DNA of 64,000 nucleotides from Pseudomonas iranensis. Its GTDB lineage: Bacteria; Pseudomonadota; Gammaproteobacteria; Pseudomonadales; Pseudomonadaceae. Within the stretch, counting starts at the first letter, position 1; every line of letters begins with the position of its first letter. Location of the stretch: assembly GCF_014268585.2 (NCBI RefSeq), contig NZ_CP077092.1:4501501-4565500 (forward strand). Direction: 5' to 3'. The notes below the pieces were generated by a model that ran no database searches, was not told the DNA's origin, and saw only the letters and a program-made list of their open reading frames with translations. Shown one piece after another: positions 1 to 9,489 of this stretch. A program made the translations under genes and the position numbers.

Positions 1-2428
1 CCGGGCCTTCATCGCTGACCGCAAAGAAAATCTCCTGCTCATCGGCGCCGGCGCGCAGTTGCAGGCGACCGTGGCTGGGGGAAAAGCGCGCGGCGTTCTC
101 CAGCACGTTAACCAGCGCCTGCTCGATCAGCGCCGCGTGCACATACAGCAACGGCAGCTCGGCCGGCACTTCGGTGCTGACCTGCAGCGGCGCCAGCACG
201 GCGCGCAGGCGATTGAGCGAACTGCCGACGATATCGGCTGGCGAAACCCAGTCGCGCGCCAGCTTCAGGGCGCCGTGGCCGAGGCGGGTCATGTCGAGCA
301 GGTTCTGGATGTAGCGGTCGAGGCGTTCGGCCTCATCGCGGGTGCCTTCGAGCAGCTCGCGGCGATCCTCCAGCGGGATCGCTTCGCCGAGGGCCAACAG
401 GCTGTCGATGCTGCCGCGCATGGCCGTCAGCGGCGTGCGCAAATCGTGGGACACCGAGGCCAGCAAGGCGCTGCGCAATTGTTCGGTTTCGCCGTGCAGA
501 CGCGCCGCTTCGAGGTCATCGGCCAATTGCGCGCGGGCCAGGGCTTGCGCCAGCGGCTGGCTCAGCGCAGTGAGCAAACGCCGGCGCTGACCGCTCAAGC
601 TCTGGCCTTCCTTGGCGCAAACGCCGAGCAACGCCAGCGGCCCGTCCTCGACCGACAACGGCCACCACCACCAACGGCCCAGCGGCAAGGTACCGGTGCC
701 CTTGCCCGCCGGTTGATCGTGTTGCCAGGCCCAATCGGCGGCGGCGCGTTCGGCCTCGGTGAATTGCAGTGGCCCGCCGGTTTCGACTTTCCAGCCGCCC
801 TGGCCGTCGCGGTTGAGCAAGCACAATTGCACATCGCTCCAGCCTTCGAGGTGTTGCGCGGCGGCGCTGATCACGGCCTGGCGGTCGGTCGCGGCGGTGA
901 GTTTGCGCGACAGGTCGAGCAGTTCGCTGGTTTCTTCCTGGGTATCGCGCAAAGCCTGCAATTGCCGCCGCTGACGCGCCGCAAGGTTGCCGGTGAGCGC
1001 CGCCATCAACAGGAAGAACAGCAGCGTCAGCACATCTTCTTCGCGCTGAATGCTGAACGAGAAATTCGGCGGGATAAACAGAAAATCGTAGGTGAGAAAC
1101 GACAGCGCCGCACAGGCCAGCGCCGGGCCGAGGCTACTGCGCACCGCCACCAGCAACACCGCCGCGAGAAACACCAGCGAGATGTTCGGCAACGGCAACA
1201 CACTCGACACCGCCCAGGCCAGGGCCGTGGCCAACAACGTCGCGACCAGCGCCAGCGCATAGTCGAACCACACCAGCGTGACTGAATTACGCGGGCGCGG
1301 TTGGTGCTGCTCGTGGTCACTGTCGAGCACGTTGATTTCCAGACCGTGAGCCTGACGCAGCAGGCGCGCCGCCAGGCCACCGCCGAACAGTCGACGGCGC
1401 AGACGTGGCCGCGATTGGCCGACCAGCAACAGACTGGCGCGGCGTTCGGCGGCGTGTTGAATCAGGGTTTTCGCCACTTCGCCGGCCCGCAACAGCACCA
1501 CTTCGCCACCGAGGCGTTCGGCCAGTTGCTGGGCGCTTTGCAGGCGCAACCGCGATTGCTCGTCACGGGCACTGCCGTTGTCGACGTGCACCAGACTCCA
1601 CGGCAGATGCCGGCGCTGGGCGACGCGGCTGGCGTGACGCACCAGCCGCTCGGCCTGCGCATCGCCATCGATGCCGACCAACAAACGCCCGCGCACCGCC
1701 GGCGCGGCCTGGCCGAGTTGGCGATAGCCCTGGGCCAGATCGTTGTCGACCTGCGCGGCAGCGGTCTGCATTGCCAGTTCACGCAGTGCGGTGAGATTGG
1801 TCTGGGTGAAAAAAGCATCGATCGCAGCGCGGGCCTGTTCCGGCACGTAGACCTTGCCTTCGCGCAGACGCTCGAGCAATTCACGCGGCGGCAGGTCGAT
1901 CAGCAGCAGCTCGAAAGCTTCCTGCAAGACCCAGTCCGGCAGGGTTTCGCGCACCTGCACGCCAGTGATGCCGCGCACCTGATCATTGAGGCTTTCCAGG
2001 TGCTGGACGTTGACCGTGGTGAACACGTCGATGCCGGCGGCGAGCAGTTCCTGAATGTCTTGCCAGCGCTTGGCGTGACGACTGCCGGGGGCGTTGCTGT
2101 GGGCCAGTTCATCCACCAGCACAAGTTTCGGCTTGGCGACGAGAATGCCGTCGAGGTCCATTTCCTCAAGCAGCACGCCACGGTATTCGCTGCGCACCAA
2201 CGGCTGCTGCGGCAGGCCGCCGAGCAAGGCTTCGGTTTCGGCGCGGCCATGGGTTTCGACCACGCCGGCGAGAACCTTCACGCCTTGCCGCAGTTGCGTG
2301 TGGGCGGCCTGGAGCATGGCGTAGGTCTTGCCGACCCCGGGGGCGGCGCCGAGGAAAACCTTGAGCCGGCCACGGCCATCGCGGGGCAGGTCTGCTAACA
2401 ATGCGTCGGCGCGGCCGGAGTCGCTCAT
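1..2428 (-). CDS. kdpD: Sensor histidine kinase KdpD (C-terminus cut by window edge)
   Basis: Membrane sensor kinase that, with KdpE, controls the Kdp potassium pump in response to K+ limitation. About 809 codons are in the window. In order: an N-terminal KdpD domain with the Walker-type motif GAAPGVGKTYAM, a universal-stress-protein-like domain, four closely spaced membrane helices (DUF4118), a GAF-like segment, and the HisKA helix with the phospho-acceptor motif SVSHDLRTPL. The N box of the ATPase domain (VLENAARFSP) is reached, but the remaining ATP-binding boxes lie beyond position 1. The ATG at 2428 gives MSDSGRADALLADL, with a GAGAG ribosome site upstream. It is last of the visible kdpFABCD genes; kdpE is expected outside the window. 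A 144-bp repeat-bearing gap separates it from kdpC. Confidence 0.96.
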   Translation of the reverse strand, partial: MSDSGRADALLADLPRDGRGRLKVFLGAAPGVGKTYAMLQAAHTQLRQGVKVLAGVVETHGRAETEALLGGLPQQPLVRSEYRGVLLEEMDLDGILVAKPKLVLVDELAHSNAPGSRHAKRWQDIQELLAAGIDVFTTVNVQHLESLNDQVRGITGVQVRETLPDWVLQEAFELLLIDLPPRELLERLREGKVYVPEQARAAIDAFFTQTNLTALRELAMQTAAAQVDNDLAQGYRQLGQAAPAVRGRLLVGIDGDAQAERLVRHASRVAQRRHLPWSLVHVDNGSARDEQSRLRLQSAQQLAERLGGEVVLLRAGEVAKTLIQHAAERRASLLLVGQSRPRLRRRLFGGGLAARLLRQAHGLEINVLDSDHEQHQPRPRNSVTLVWFDYALALVATLLATALAWAVSSVLPLPNISLVFLAAVLLVAVRSSLGPALACAALSFLTYDFLFIPPNFSFSIQREEDVLTLLFFLLMAALTGNLAARQRRQLQALRDTQEETSELLDLSRKLTAATDRQAVISAAAQHLEGWSDVQLCLLNRDGQGGWKVETGGPLQFTEAERAAADWAWQHDQPAGKGTGTLPLGRWWWWPLSVEDGPLALLGVCAKEGQSLSGQRRRLLTALSQPLAQALARAQLADDLEAARLHGETEQLRSALLASVSHDLRTPLTAMRGSIDSLLALGEAIPLEDRRELLEGTRDEAERLDRYIQNLLDMTRLGHGALKLARDWVSPADIVGSSLNRLRAVLAPLQVSTEVPAELPLLYVHAALIEQALVNVLENAARFSPSHGRLQLRAGADEQEIFFAVSDEGP

Positions 2429-2450
2429 GCTTGATGTCTCTCTTCCTGAT

Positions 2451-2560
2451 GATCGTTCCCACACCCTGCGTGGGAATGCAGTCCGGGACGCTCTGCGTCC
2501 CATAAAAGCAGACGCAGAGCGTCTATTGATGCATTCCCACGCAGAGCGTGGGAACGATCG
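2451..2560. repeat. REP-like nested inverted repeat (CGTTCCCACGC family) between kdpC and kdpD
   Basis: Two outer arms are inverted with respect to each other: 2451-2480 begins GATCGTTCCCACACC and 2530-2559 ends GCGTGGGAACGATC. They enclose a second pair, GGGACGCTCTGCGTCCC at 2484-2500 and GACGCAGAGCGTC at 2511-2523. The motif resembles the common extragenic palindromes of fluorescent pseudomonads. It could fold in the kdp mRNA between kdpC and kdpD and so affect mRNA stability or kdpD expression (inference). Confidence 0.8.
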
Positions 2561-2572
2561 GTATCAACTGAA

Positions 2573-3118
2573 TTACAGGTTTTGCAGTGCCAGATTCAGC
2601 TCCAGCACATTCACCACCGGCGGCCCCACCAGCGGTTGTTCGATGTGCTTATCGAGCAATTGCTGCAAGGTCGACACCGGCAGATTGCGCGCCGCCGCGA
2701 CACGCGCCAGTTGATAGGCAATTGCCGCCGGTGGCAAGTGCGGATCGAGGCCGCTGGCGGAGGTGGTCAGCAATGCCAATGGCACCGGCCCCTGCCCAGC
2801 GACTTGTTGTTTCTGCGCGTCGTCGATTACGCGGGTCGCCAGGGCCGGGTTGCTCGGTGCAAGGTTGCTGGCGCCGCTGGCGACCGTGGCATAAGCCCCA
2901 GCGGACGGGCGTGGGTGGAACCAGTTGTCGCCGCTGAAATCCTGGGCGATCAGCGCCGAGCCGCGGACTTTGCCGTCGGCGTCGTGGATCAGGCTGCCGT
3001 TGGCCTGAGCCGGGAAAGCGACCTGGGCGATGCCGGTGACCGCGAGTGGATAGGCGACGCCGGTGATCAGGGTCATCAGCGCCAACAGGGTCAGGGCCGG
3101 GCGTATCATTGTGGACAT
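2573..3118 (-). CDS. kdpC: Potassium-transporting ATPase subunit KdpC
   Basis: Small single-span subunit of the KdpFABC high-affinity K+ uptake ATPase, at the inner membrane with a large periplasmic part, thought to stabilise the pump and help ATP binding. The protein is 181 residues from the chosen ATG. It has one hydrophobic N-terminal helix (about residues 6-30, [17 protein letters not shown]) and the family motifs [14 protein letters not shown] and FHPRPSA. The start at 3118 is preferred over one nine codons upstream because a GAGGAT ribosome site sits directly before it. It follows kdpB after an unusually long 312-bp gap filled with repeats. Confidence 0.96.
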   Translation of the reverse strand: MSTMIRPALTLLALMTLITGVAYPLAVTGIAQVAFPAQANGSLIHDADGKVRGSALIAQDFSGDNWFHPRPSAGAYATVASGASNLAPSNPALATRVIDDAQKQQVAGQGPVPLALLTTSASGLDPHLPPAAIAYQLARVAAARNLPVSTLQQLLDKHIEQPLVGPPVVNVLELNLALQNL

Positions 3119-3430
3119 TTCAAGATCCTCGAATTCGTTGGACAAACTTTTGCCGGGTGTCAGGGAGATCCATTCCCCCTCACCCCAGCCCTCTCCCCCA
3201 AGGGGGCGAGGGGGAAAGGGAGCCGATCTTCATGCTGTTCAAAACCTGAGTTCGGCTCGGAATTTCAGGTCGGCGAACCTCGCACAAACACCTCGGTCAG
3301 TCCCCTACGGTGATTGGCTTTCCAATCGCGCATTCACCTCGGTATCCCAAGTCGGCGTACCTCTCGCAAACACCTCGGTCAGTCCCCTCTCCCCCCGGGA
3401 GAGGGCTAGGGTGAGGGGCTCTTTTCAGCC
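3119..3430. repeat. Intergenic repeat island between kdpB and kdpC
   Basis: No gene is seen in this 312-bp gap. It holds two C-rich palindromic elements, CCCCCTCACCCCAGCCC...GGGGGCGAGGGGG at 3176-3216 and CCCTCTCCCCCCGGGAGAGGG near 3386-3406. It also has an imperfect 41-bp direct repeat at 3266-3306 and 3348-3389, both copies containing AAACACCTCGGTCAGTCCCCT. Each direct copy ends near a CCCT tract, which suggests one duplicated composite element. Such a gap is unusual inside kdpFABC, where genes normally almost touch. Confidence 0.75.
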
Positions 3431-5488
3431 TTACACCAGATACAACGCCGTAAGCAGCATGTCGATCACCTTGATCCCCACGAACGGCACGACGATCCCG
3501 CCGACGCCATAGATCAGCAGATTGCGCCGCAGCAACGCCGCCGCACTCGCTGCCTGCACGCGCACGCCGCGCAATGCCAGTGGAATCAGCACAACGATGA
3601 TCAGCGCGTTGAACACAATGGCCGAGAGAATCGCGCTCTGCGGACTGCTCAGATGCATGATGTTCAGCACGCCCAGCTGCGGGTAAATCGAGGCGAACAG
3701 CGCCGGCAGAATCGCGAAGTATTTGGCGATGTCGTTGGCGATGGAAAAGGTCGTCAGCGCGCCACGGGTCACCAGCAATTCCTTGCCGATCTGCACCACG
3801 TCGAGCAGCTTGGTCGGGTCGCTGTCGAGGTCGACCATGTTCGCCGCTTCACGTGCCGCTTGCGTGCCATCGTTCATCGCCATGCCGACGTCGGCCTGAG
3901 CCAGCGCCGGGGCGTCGTTGGCGCCGTCGCCGCACATGGCGACCAGGCGACCGTCGTTCTGCTCGTGACGGATGCGCGCGAGTTTCTTCTCCGGCGTGGC
4001 TTCGGCGAGCACATCATCGACGCCCGCTTCAGCGGCGATCGCTGCTGCGGTCAGCGGGTTGTCGCCGGTGACCATCACCGTGCGAATTCCCAGTTTGCGC
4101 AACTCGGCAAAACGCTCGCGAATGCCTGGTTTGACCACGTCCTTGAGATGGATCGCGCCAAGCAATTTGCCGTCAGCGCAGACCAGCAACGGCGTGCCAC
4201 CACTCTGGGCGATCTTGTCGATTTCCCGCGCCAGCGCCGGGGCCAGATCGCTACGCTGTTGACCGAGAAACGCCAGCAGCGAATCCACCGCGCCTTTGCG
4301 ATACACGCGGCCCTGATAATCGACGCCGGACAAACGGGTTTCCGCGCTGAACGGCACGGCGATCAGGGTTTCCGAGGCCGGCTCCGGTTGTGGATGCAGG
4401 CCACGGAGGAACTCGACGATCGACTTGCCTTCAGCGGTTTCGTCGGCCAGCGAGGCGAACAACGCGCCTTCGGCCAGCTCACGGCCGGTCACTCCCGGCG
4501 CGGCATACACCGCGCTGCAACGACGGTTGCCGAAGGTGATGGTGCCGGTCTTGTCGAGCAACAGCACGTGCACGTCGCCCGCCGCCTCCACCGCGCGACC
4601 GGACTTGGCGATCACATTCAGGCGCACCAGACGATCCATCCCGGCGATACCGATGGCCGACAGCAGACCGCCGATGGTGGTCGGGATCAGCGTGACCAAT
4701 AACGCCACGAGGAACACCAGCGGCAGGCTGCCGTTGGCGAAATGCGCGAACGGTTGCAGGGTGACGACCACCAGCAGAAAGATCAGGGTCAGGCCGATCA
4801 GCAGGATATCCAGCGCGACTTCGTTCGGGGTCTTCTGACGCTTGGCGCCTTCGACCAGGGCGATCATGCGGTCGAGGGTCGATTCACCAGGGTTGGTGGT
4901 GATCTTCACCAGCAGCCAGTCGGACACCAACCGCGTGTTGCCGGTGACGGCCGAGCGGTCGCCGCCGGACTCGCGGATCACCGGCGCCGATTCGCCAGTG
5001 ATCGCCGCTTCGTTGACCGCCGCAATACCTTCGATGACTTCGCCGTCACCGGGGATCATTTCCCCGGCTTCGACTCGCACCACGTCACCCTTGCGCAGAT
5101 TGGCAGCCGGCACGATCTTGAAGCTGCCATCGGCTTGGCGGCAGCGGGCGCTGAGGCCTTCGCTGCCGGCCTTGAGGCTGTCGGCGCGGGCCTTGCCACG
5201 ACCTTCGGCCAAGGCCTCGGCGAAGTTGGCGAACAGCACGGTGAACCACAGCCACAGAGCGATTTGTGCGGCGACGAAGGTCGGCACATCAGCGTCCGGA
5301 ATGAAGCACAGCACGGTGGTGAAAATCGCCGTCAGTTCGACCACCAGCATCACTGGCGAACGGGCCAGCTGCCGTGGGTCGAGCTTGACGAAGGCTTGCA
5401 CCAGCGCCGGGCGCCACAGGGCCGAGATCGCGGTTTTGGCTTGTTCCGGCGCCTTGACGGCGGCGGGTTTGATTGCAGGCATATTCAT
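3431..5488 (-). CDS. kdpB: Potassium-transporting P-type ATPase KdpB
   Basis: Catalytic subunit of the KdpFABC K+ pump, which couples ATP hydrolysis to K+ uptake across the inner membrane. Its 685 residues match the family length. Visible P-type ATPase landmarks are TGES at about 164-167 (actuator domain), the phosphorylated aspartate D312 in DKTGTIT, the nucleotide-binding domain after it, and GDGANDAP in the hinge. Membrane helices lie near residues 45-90, 225-280 and at the C-terminus. ATG at 5488 follows an AAGGAA ribosome site and starts 10 bp after kdpA ends, so the two are probably translationally linked. Confidence 0.98.
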   Translation of the reverse strand: MNMPAIKPAAVKAPEQAKTAISALWRPALVQAFVKLDPRQLARSPVMLVVELTAIFTTVLCFIPDADVPTFVAAQIALWLWFTVLFANFAEALAEGRGKARADSLKAGSEGLSARCRQADGSFKIVPAANLRKGDVVRVEAGEMIPGDGEVIEGIAAVNEAAITGESAPVIRESGGDRSAVTGNTRLVSDWLLVKITTNPGESTLDRMIALVEGAKRQKTPNEVALDILLIGLTLIFLLVVVTLQPFAHFANGSLPLVFLVALLVTLIPTTIGGLLSAIGIAGMDRLVRLNVIAKSGRAVEAAGDVHVLLLDKTGTITFGNRRCSAVYAAPGVTGRELAEGALFASLADETAEGKSIVEFLRGLHPQPEPASETLIAVPFSAETRLSGVDYQGRVYRKGAVDSLLAFLGQQRSDLAPALAREIDKIAQSGGTPLLVCADGKLLGAIHLKDVVKPGIRERFAELRKLGIRTVMVTGDNPLTAAAIAAEAGVDDVLAEATPEKKLARIRHEQNDGRLVAMCGDGANDAPALAQADVGMAMNDGTQAAREAANMVDLDSDPTKLLDVVQIGKELLVTRGALTTFSIANDIAKYFAILPALFASIYPQLGVLNIMHLSSPQSAILSAIVFNALIIVVLIPLALRGVRVQAASAAALLRRNLLIYGVGGIVVPFVGIKVIDMLLTALYLV

Positions 5489-5498
5489 GATGGATTCC

Positions 5499-7193
5499 TT
5501 AGAAGCCCATACTTAAATGTTCGGCGACAGGACCGAGCGCCAGCGTCGGCAGGAACGTCAGGCCGCCCACCAGCAAAATGGTCACGGTCAACAGGGTCAC
5601 GAACAGCGGGCCGTGAGTCGGGAAGCTGTTCTGGCCGACCGGTGCGCTTTTCTTCATCGCCAAACTACCGGCCAGTGCCAGCACCGGCAGGATGTAGCCG
5701 AAGCGGCCGATCAACATGCCCAGGCCGAGCATCAGGTTGTGGAACGGCGTGTTCGCGCCCAGGCCACCAAATGCCGAACCGTTATTGGCGCTCGCCGAGG
5801 TGTAGGCATAGAGCAACTGACTGAAACCATGCGCGCCGGGGTTGCTGATGGTTGCCGCAGCGCTGGGAACCGTGGCGGCAATGGCGCCGAGCACCAGCAC
5901 GCCGACGGGCATCACCAGCAGCGTCACCACCAGCAATTGCACCTCACGCGCTTGAAGCTTCTTGCCGAGGTATTCCGGCGTCCGACCGATCATCAGACCG
6001 GCGAGGAACACGGCGATCAGCACGTTGAGCAACATGCCGTAGAGCCCGGCGCCGACCCCGCCGAAGATCACTTCGCCGACCATCATGTTGACCAGCGCGA
6101 CCATGCCGCTCAGCGGGTTGAGGCTATCGTGCATGCCGTTGACCGAGCCGTTCGACGCCGCCGTGGTGGTCACCGACCACAGCACCGTCGCGGTGGTACC
6201 GAAGCGCGCTTCCTTGCCTTCCAGCGGCGCGGTCTGCTCGACGGCAGCGTTGTTCAGGGTCGGATTCGGCTGATACTCGGCCCACAACGACGTCGCACCG
6301 CCGATCAGGAACAGCGCCAGCATGCAAGCGATGATCGCGCGGCTCTGGCGCAGATCCTTGACGTAATGGCCGAAGGTGAACACCAGCGCCACCGGGATCA
6401 GAATGATCGAAGCGACTTCGAAGAGGTTGCTCCACGCGGTCGGGTTCTCGAACGGATGCGCCGAGTTGACCCCGAAGAAACCGCCACCGTTGGTGCCCAG
6501 TTGTTTGATCGCAATCTGGCTGGCGGCCGGGCCGAGCGGGATCACCTGATCGACGCCTTGCAGGGTCACGGCATTTACATACTGGGCGAAGGTTTGCGGC
6601 ACGCCCTGCCAGACCAGATACAGCGCCAGCAACAGGCACAGCGGCAGCAGGCCATAGAGGGTGGCGCGGGTCATGTCGACCCAGAAGTTGCCGAGGGTCT
6701 GCGCCGACTTACGGCCGATGCCACGGCACAGCGCGACCAGCACGGCCAGACCGGTGGCGGCGCTGACGAAGTTCTGCACGGTGAGACCGACCATCTGGCT
6801 CAGGTAGCTGAGGGTCGCTTCACCGCTGTAGGACTGCCAGTTGGTGTTGGTCATGAAACTGACCGCGGTGTTGAACGCCTGGGTCCATTCCTGACCCGGC
6901 AGGTTTTGCGGATTCAGCGGCAGGTGATCCTGGAACAGCAGAATCGTAAACAGCAGCAGGAAACCGGCAAGGTTGAACGCCAGCAGCGCCAGCGTGTACT
7001 TCTGCCAGCTCTGCTCCGCCTGCGCATCGACCCCGGCAAGACGATAGCAACCGCGCTCGACCGGGCCGAGAATCGGCGTCAGCCAGGTGCGCTGGCCCTC
7101 CATCACCTTGTAATAGAAGCGCCCAAGGAACGGCGCCGGCAGCAGGACCAGCGCAAAAAACCCGAGGATCAGCCAATAGTCATAACTGTGCAT
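5499..7193 (-). CDS. kdpA: Potassium-transporting ATPase subunit KdpA
   Basis: Polytopic K+-selective channel-like subunit of the KdpFABC pump, related to the Trk/Ktr/HKT transporters. It is 564 residues from the ATG at 7193, starting [13 protein letters not shown], with many hydrophobic helices and the filter-like segments [20 protein letters not shown] and [14 protein letters not shown]. The open frame extends about 64 codons upstream, but that part overlaps kdpF and is not protein-like. AGGAG immediately upstream decides the start. Eight bases separate it from kdpF. Confidence 0.98.
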   Translation of the reverse strand: MHSYDYWLILGFFALVLLPAPFLGRFYYKVMEGQRTWLTPILGPVERGCYRLAGVDAQAEQSWQKYTLALLAFNLAGFLLLFTILLFQDHLPLNPQNLPGQEWTQAFNTAVSFMTNTNWQSYSGEATLSYLSQMVGLTVQNFVSAATGLAVLVALCRGIGRKSAQTLGNFWVDMTRATLYGLLPLCLLLALYLVWQGVPQTFAQYVNAVTLQGVDQVIPLGPAASQIAIKQLGTNGGGFFGVNSAHPFENPTAWSNLFEVASIILIPVALVFTFGHYVKDLRQSRAIIACMLALFLIGGATSLWAEYQPNPTLNNAAVEQTAPLEGKEARFGTTATVLWSVTTTAASNGSVNGMHDSLNPLSGMVALVNMMVGEVIFGGVGAGLYGMLLNVLIAVFLAGLMIGRTPEYLGKKLQAREVQLLVVTLLVMPVGVLVLGAIAATVPSAAATISNPGAHGFSQLLYAYTSASANNGSAFGGLGANTPFHNLMLGLGMLIGRFGYILPVLALAGSLAMKKSAPVGQNSFPTHGPLFVTLLTVTILLVGGLTFLPTLALGPVAEHLSMGF

Positions 7194-7201
7194 AGCCGCT
7201 C

Positions 7202-7291
7202 CTAGTTCCGGTCCGCGCGCAACAGCGCAACCAACAGATAAATGAACAGCCCCACTGCCAACAGCAGTGACACCCCGTCCAGAACGCTCAT
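7202..7291 (-). CDS. kdpF: Potassium-transporting ATPase subunit KdpF
   Basis: A 29-residue single-helix protein, MSVLDGVSLLLAVGLFIYLL followed by a short basic tail ending RADRN. This is the typical KdpF peptide, which sits at the edge of the Kdp complex and stabilises it. The ATG at 7291 has GGAG nine bases upstream. It is the first gene of kdpFABC(D), so the K+-responsive promoter should lie between 7292 and about 7440; I could not identify a specific KdpE site by eye. Confidence 0.93.
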   Translation of the reverse strand: MSVLDGVSLLLAVGLFIYLLVALLRADRN

Positions 7292-7690
7292 GGAAGATCT
7301 CCGTGTAACGGCGTATTGCCGTGTGTGCGGTGATTGTCGGGAAGGAGGCTGTAAAGGAACGAGAGCGAGGCGCGGCGTGGGGCATAAAGAAAGCGTAAAG
7401 AGTGGGTTTATGCGGGCTTTACGGCTGAGTTTCGTGGTGTTTGGGCTGGCGCCTTCGCGAGCAGGCTCGCTCCCACCGGGGCAACACATTTCAAAATGTG
7501 GGAGCGAGCCTGCTCGCGAAGACGGCATCACCGACAACATCGCACCCAACTGGCGCACAAAAAGCAGCTATCCCCACCCGAACATCCCCGATACGACAGC
7601 TTTCAACTTATTACGACTTGTTTCACGGTGATGGCACGCCCACTGCACACGCCCTCCCCGAAGCTTTCCAATTCTTCAGGGAGCAAGCGC
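7292..7690. other. Intergenic region between divergent kdpF and permease gene
   Basis: This 399-bp stretch lies between the divergently transcribed kdpF and permease genes and should hold both promoters. It carries one REPIN (7453-7521). The segment 7292-7440 presumably contains the kdp promoter and KdpE operator. The segment 7522-7690 leads the permease; an in-frame extension back to 7496 runs into the REPIN and is not considered coding. No convincing small gene was seen. Confidence 0.6.
7453..7521. repeat. REPIN, GAGCAGGCTCGCTCCCAC family
   Basis: Two REP arms in inverted orientation: CTTCGCGAGCAGGCTCGCTC... at 7453-7476 and its reverse complement at 7498-7521, enclosing about 21 bp. This is the widespread Pseudomonas REP doublet mobilised by RAYT transposases. 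Further copies of the same family lie at 44631, 47781, 54182 and 63842. Confidence 0.9.
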
Positions 7691-9055
7691 ATGAACACAC
7701 AACTCAAACCCACGCTGGGCACGTTGCACCTGTGGGGCATTGCCGTGGGGCTGGTGATTTCCGGGGAATATTTCGGCTGGAGTTACGGCTGGGGCGTGGC
7801 CGGTACGCTGGGATTTCTGGTGACTTCATTCATGGTCGCGACCATGTACACCTGCTTTATCTTCAGCTTTACCGAACTGACCACCGCGATTCCCCACGCC
7901 GGCGGGCCGTTTGCCTACAGCCGCCGCGCGTTTGGCGAAAAAGGCGGATTGATCGCCGGACTGGCCACACTGATCGAATTCGTCTTCGCCCCGCCAGCGA
8001 TTGCCCTGGCAATTGGCGCTTACTTGAATGTGCAGTTTCCCGCGCTCGACCCGAAACACGCGGCGGTCGGCGCGTACATCTTGTTCATGGGCCTGAACAT
8101 TCTCGGGGTGAAACTGGCCGCGACCTTCGAACTGATCGTCTGCGTGCTGGCGGTGGCTGAGTTGCTGGTGTTCATGGGCGTGGTCGCGCCGGCGTTCAGC
8201 TTCAGCAACTTCGCGCTGAATGGCTGGGCCGGCTCAGACGTCTTCGGCGCGCCGGCGATTGCGGGCATGTTCGCGGCCATCCCGTTTGCGATCTGGTTCT
8301 TCCTCGCCATCGAAGGCGCCGCCATGGCCGCCGAAGAAGCCAAGGACCCGAAACGCACGATCCCAAAAGCTTACATCAGCGGCATCCTGACCCTGGTGCT
8401 GCTGGCAATGGGCGTGATGTTCTTCGCGGGCGGCGTCGGCGACTGGCGCACCTTGTCCAACATCAACGACCCGTTGCCGCAAGCGATGAAAACCGTGGTC
8501 GGTGACAACTCCGGCTGGCTGCACATGCTGGTGTGGATCGGCCTGTTCGGCCTGGTCGCCAGTTTCCACGGCATCATCCTCGGCTACTCACGCCAATTCT
8601 TCGCCCTCGCCCGCGCCGGTTACCTGCCCGCCTCATTGGCAAAACTGTCGCGCTTCCAGACCCCGCACCGCGCAATCATCGCTGGCGGCATCATCGGCAT
8701 CGCGGCGATTTACAGCGACGGTCTGATCAACCTGGGCGGCATGACCCTGACCGCTGCGATGATCACCATGGCCGTGTTCGGCGCCATCGTGATGTACATC
8801 ATGAGCATGCTCAGCCTGTTCAAACTGCGTAAATCGGAACCGAATCTGGAACGTACTTTCCGCGCGCCGTGCTATCCGCTGGTGCCGATGATTGCGCTGA
8901 TACTGGCGGTGGTTTGCCTGGTAGCGATGGCGTGGTTCAACACACTGATCGGGCTGATTTTCCTCGGTTTCATGGCGGTGGGATTCTGCTACTTCATGCT
9001 GACCGGGCAACTGCGCGCCGATGCGCCGGCGGATGCGATGTTGACCGGTTTGTGA
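7691..9055 (+). CDS. eat: Ethanolamine permease-type APC transporter
   Basis: A 454-residue inner-membrane transporter of the amino acid-polyamine-organocation superfamily, with about twelve hydrophobic helices. The N-terminal block, including WGIAVGLVISGEYFGWSYGW and TTAIPHAGGPFAYSRRAFG, matches the ethanolamine permease subgroup that feeds EutBC. eutBC is not adjacent here, so the substrate is inferred from sequence only. ATG at 7691 has GGGAGC nine bases upstream; an in-frame start 20 codons earlier lacks a clear ribosome site. It is divergent from kdpF. Confidence 0.8.
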   Translation: MNTQLKPTLGTLHLWGIAVGLVISGEYFGWSYGWGVAGTLGFLVTSFMVATMYTCFIFSFTELTTAIPHAGGPFAYSRRAFGEKGGLIAGLATLIEFVFAPPAIALAIGAYLNVQFPALDPKHAAVGAYILFMGLNILGVKLAATFELIVCVLAVAELLVFMGVVAPAFSFSNFALNGWAGSDVFGAPAIAGMFAAIPFAIWFFLAIEGAAMAAEEAKDPKRTIPKAYISGILTLVLLAMGVMFFAGGVGDWRTLSNINDPLPQAMKTVVGDNSGWLHMLVWIGLFGLVASFHGIILGYSRQFFALARAGYLPASLAKLSRFQTPHRAIIAGGIIGIAAIYSDGLINLGGMTLTAAMITMAVFGAIVMYIMSMLSLFKLRKSEPNLERTFRAPCYPLVPMIALILAVVCLVAMAWFNTLIGLIFLGFMAVGFCYFMLTGQLRADAPADAMLTGL

Positions 9056-9184
9056 CGCCGTTCGGGTGTGCCGGGCATTAGCGGCCTAGAATGGAACCAC
9101 TGCGAAGTCGTTTCGCTCAAAGGTGGTATGCAGCATCGCACGGCGAAGTCCTCGCCCGTCGAGCTGCCCTTAAGGAGAGCCGTT

Positions 9185-9352
9185 ATGCCCTGGTATGCCT
9201 GGTTGATTCTGGTCGTTGCGATCGGCTCGATTGTTGGCGGATTGATGATGTTGCGCGACACCGCCAACAAGGTCGAACTGACCGATGAAGAACGCAAGCG
9301 CGTCGCACAGCGCAATGCCGAAGCGGACGCCAAGGACGCACAAGACCGCTGA
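9185..9352 (+). CDS. DUF2897 family small membrane protein
   Basis: A 55-residue protein with one N-terminal membrane helix (MPWYAWLILVVAIGSIVGG) and a charged C-terminal tail rich in Asp, Glu, Lys and Arg. The layout matches the DUF2897 family found across Pseudomonas; the function is unknown. AAGGAG lies seven bases before the ATG, and a strong intrinsic terminator follows 6 bp after the stop, so it looks like a complete short transcription unit. Confidence 0.8.
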   Translation: MPWYAWLILVVAIGSIVGGLMMLRDTANKVELTDEERKRVAQRNAEADAKDAQDR

Positions 9353-9358
9353 TACCAA

Positions 9359-9387
9359 CCCCGCCGCAATGGCGGGGTTTGTTTTTT
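9359..9387 (+). terminator. Intrinsic terminator after DUF2897 gene
   Basis: Perfect 7-bp stem CCCCGCC/GGCGGGG with a five-base loop, followed by TTTGTTTTTT. It lies just after the stop codon of the small membrane protein gene. Confidence 0.9.
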
Positions 9388-9489
9388 CAGCACGATCGGA
9401 CTTACCCACAGGCTGTTTAGATTTTAGAAGTACAGTCACCATTTAATCTTCCGTGGTTAAGATGGCAGCATCGTCGCGGAGAGCTCCAC

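Noticed and set aside
7496..7690. Upstream extension of the permease frame by 65 codons
   Set aside because: It begins inside a REPIN arm and the added peptide is not membrane-like or conserved-looking; ATG 7691 has a ribosome site.
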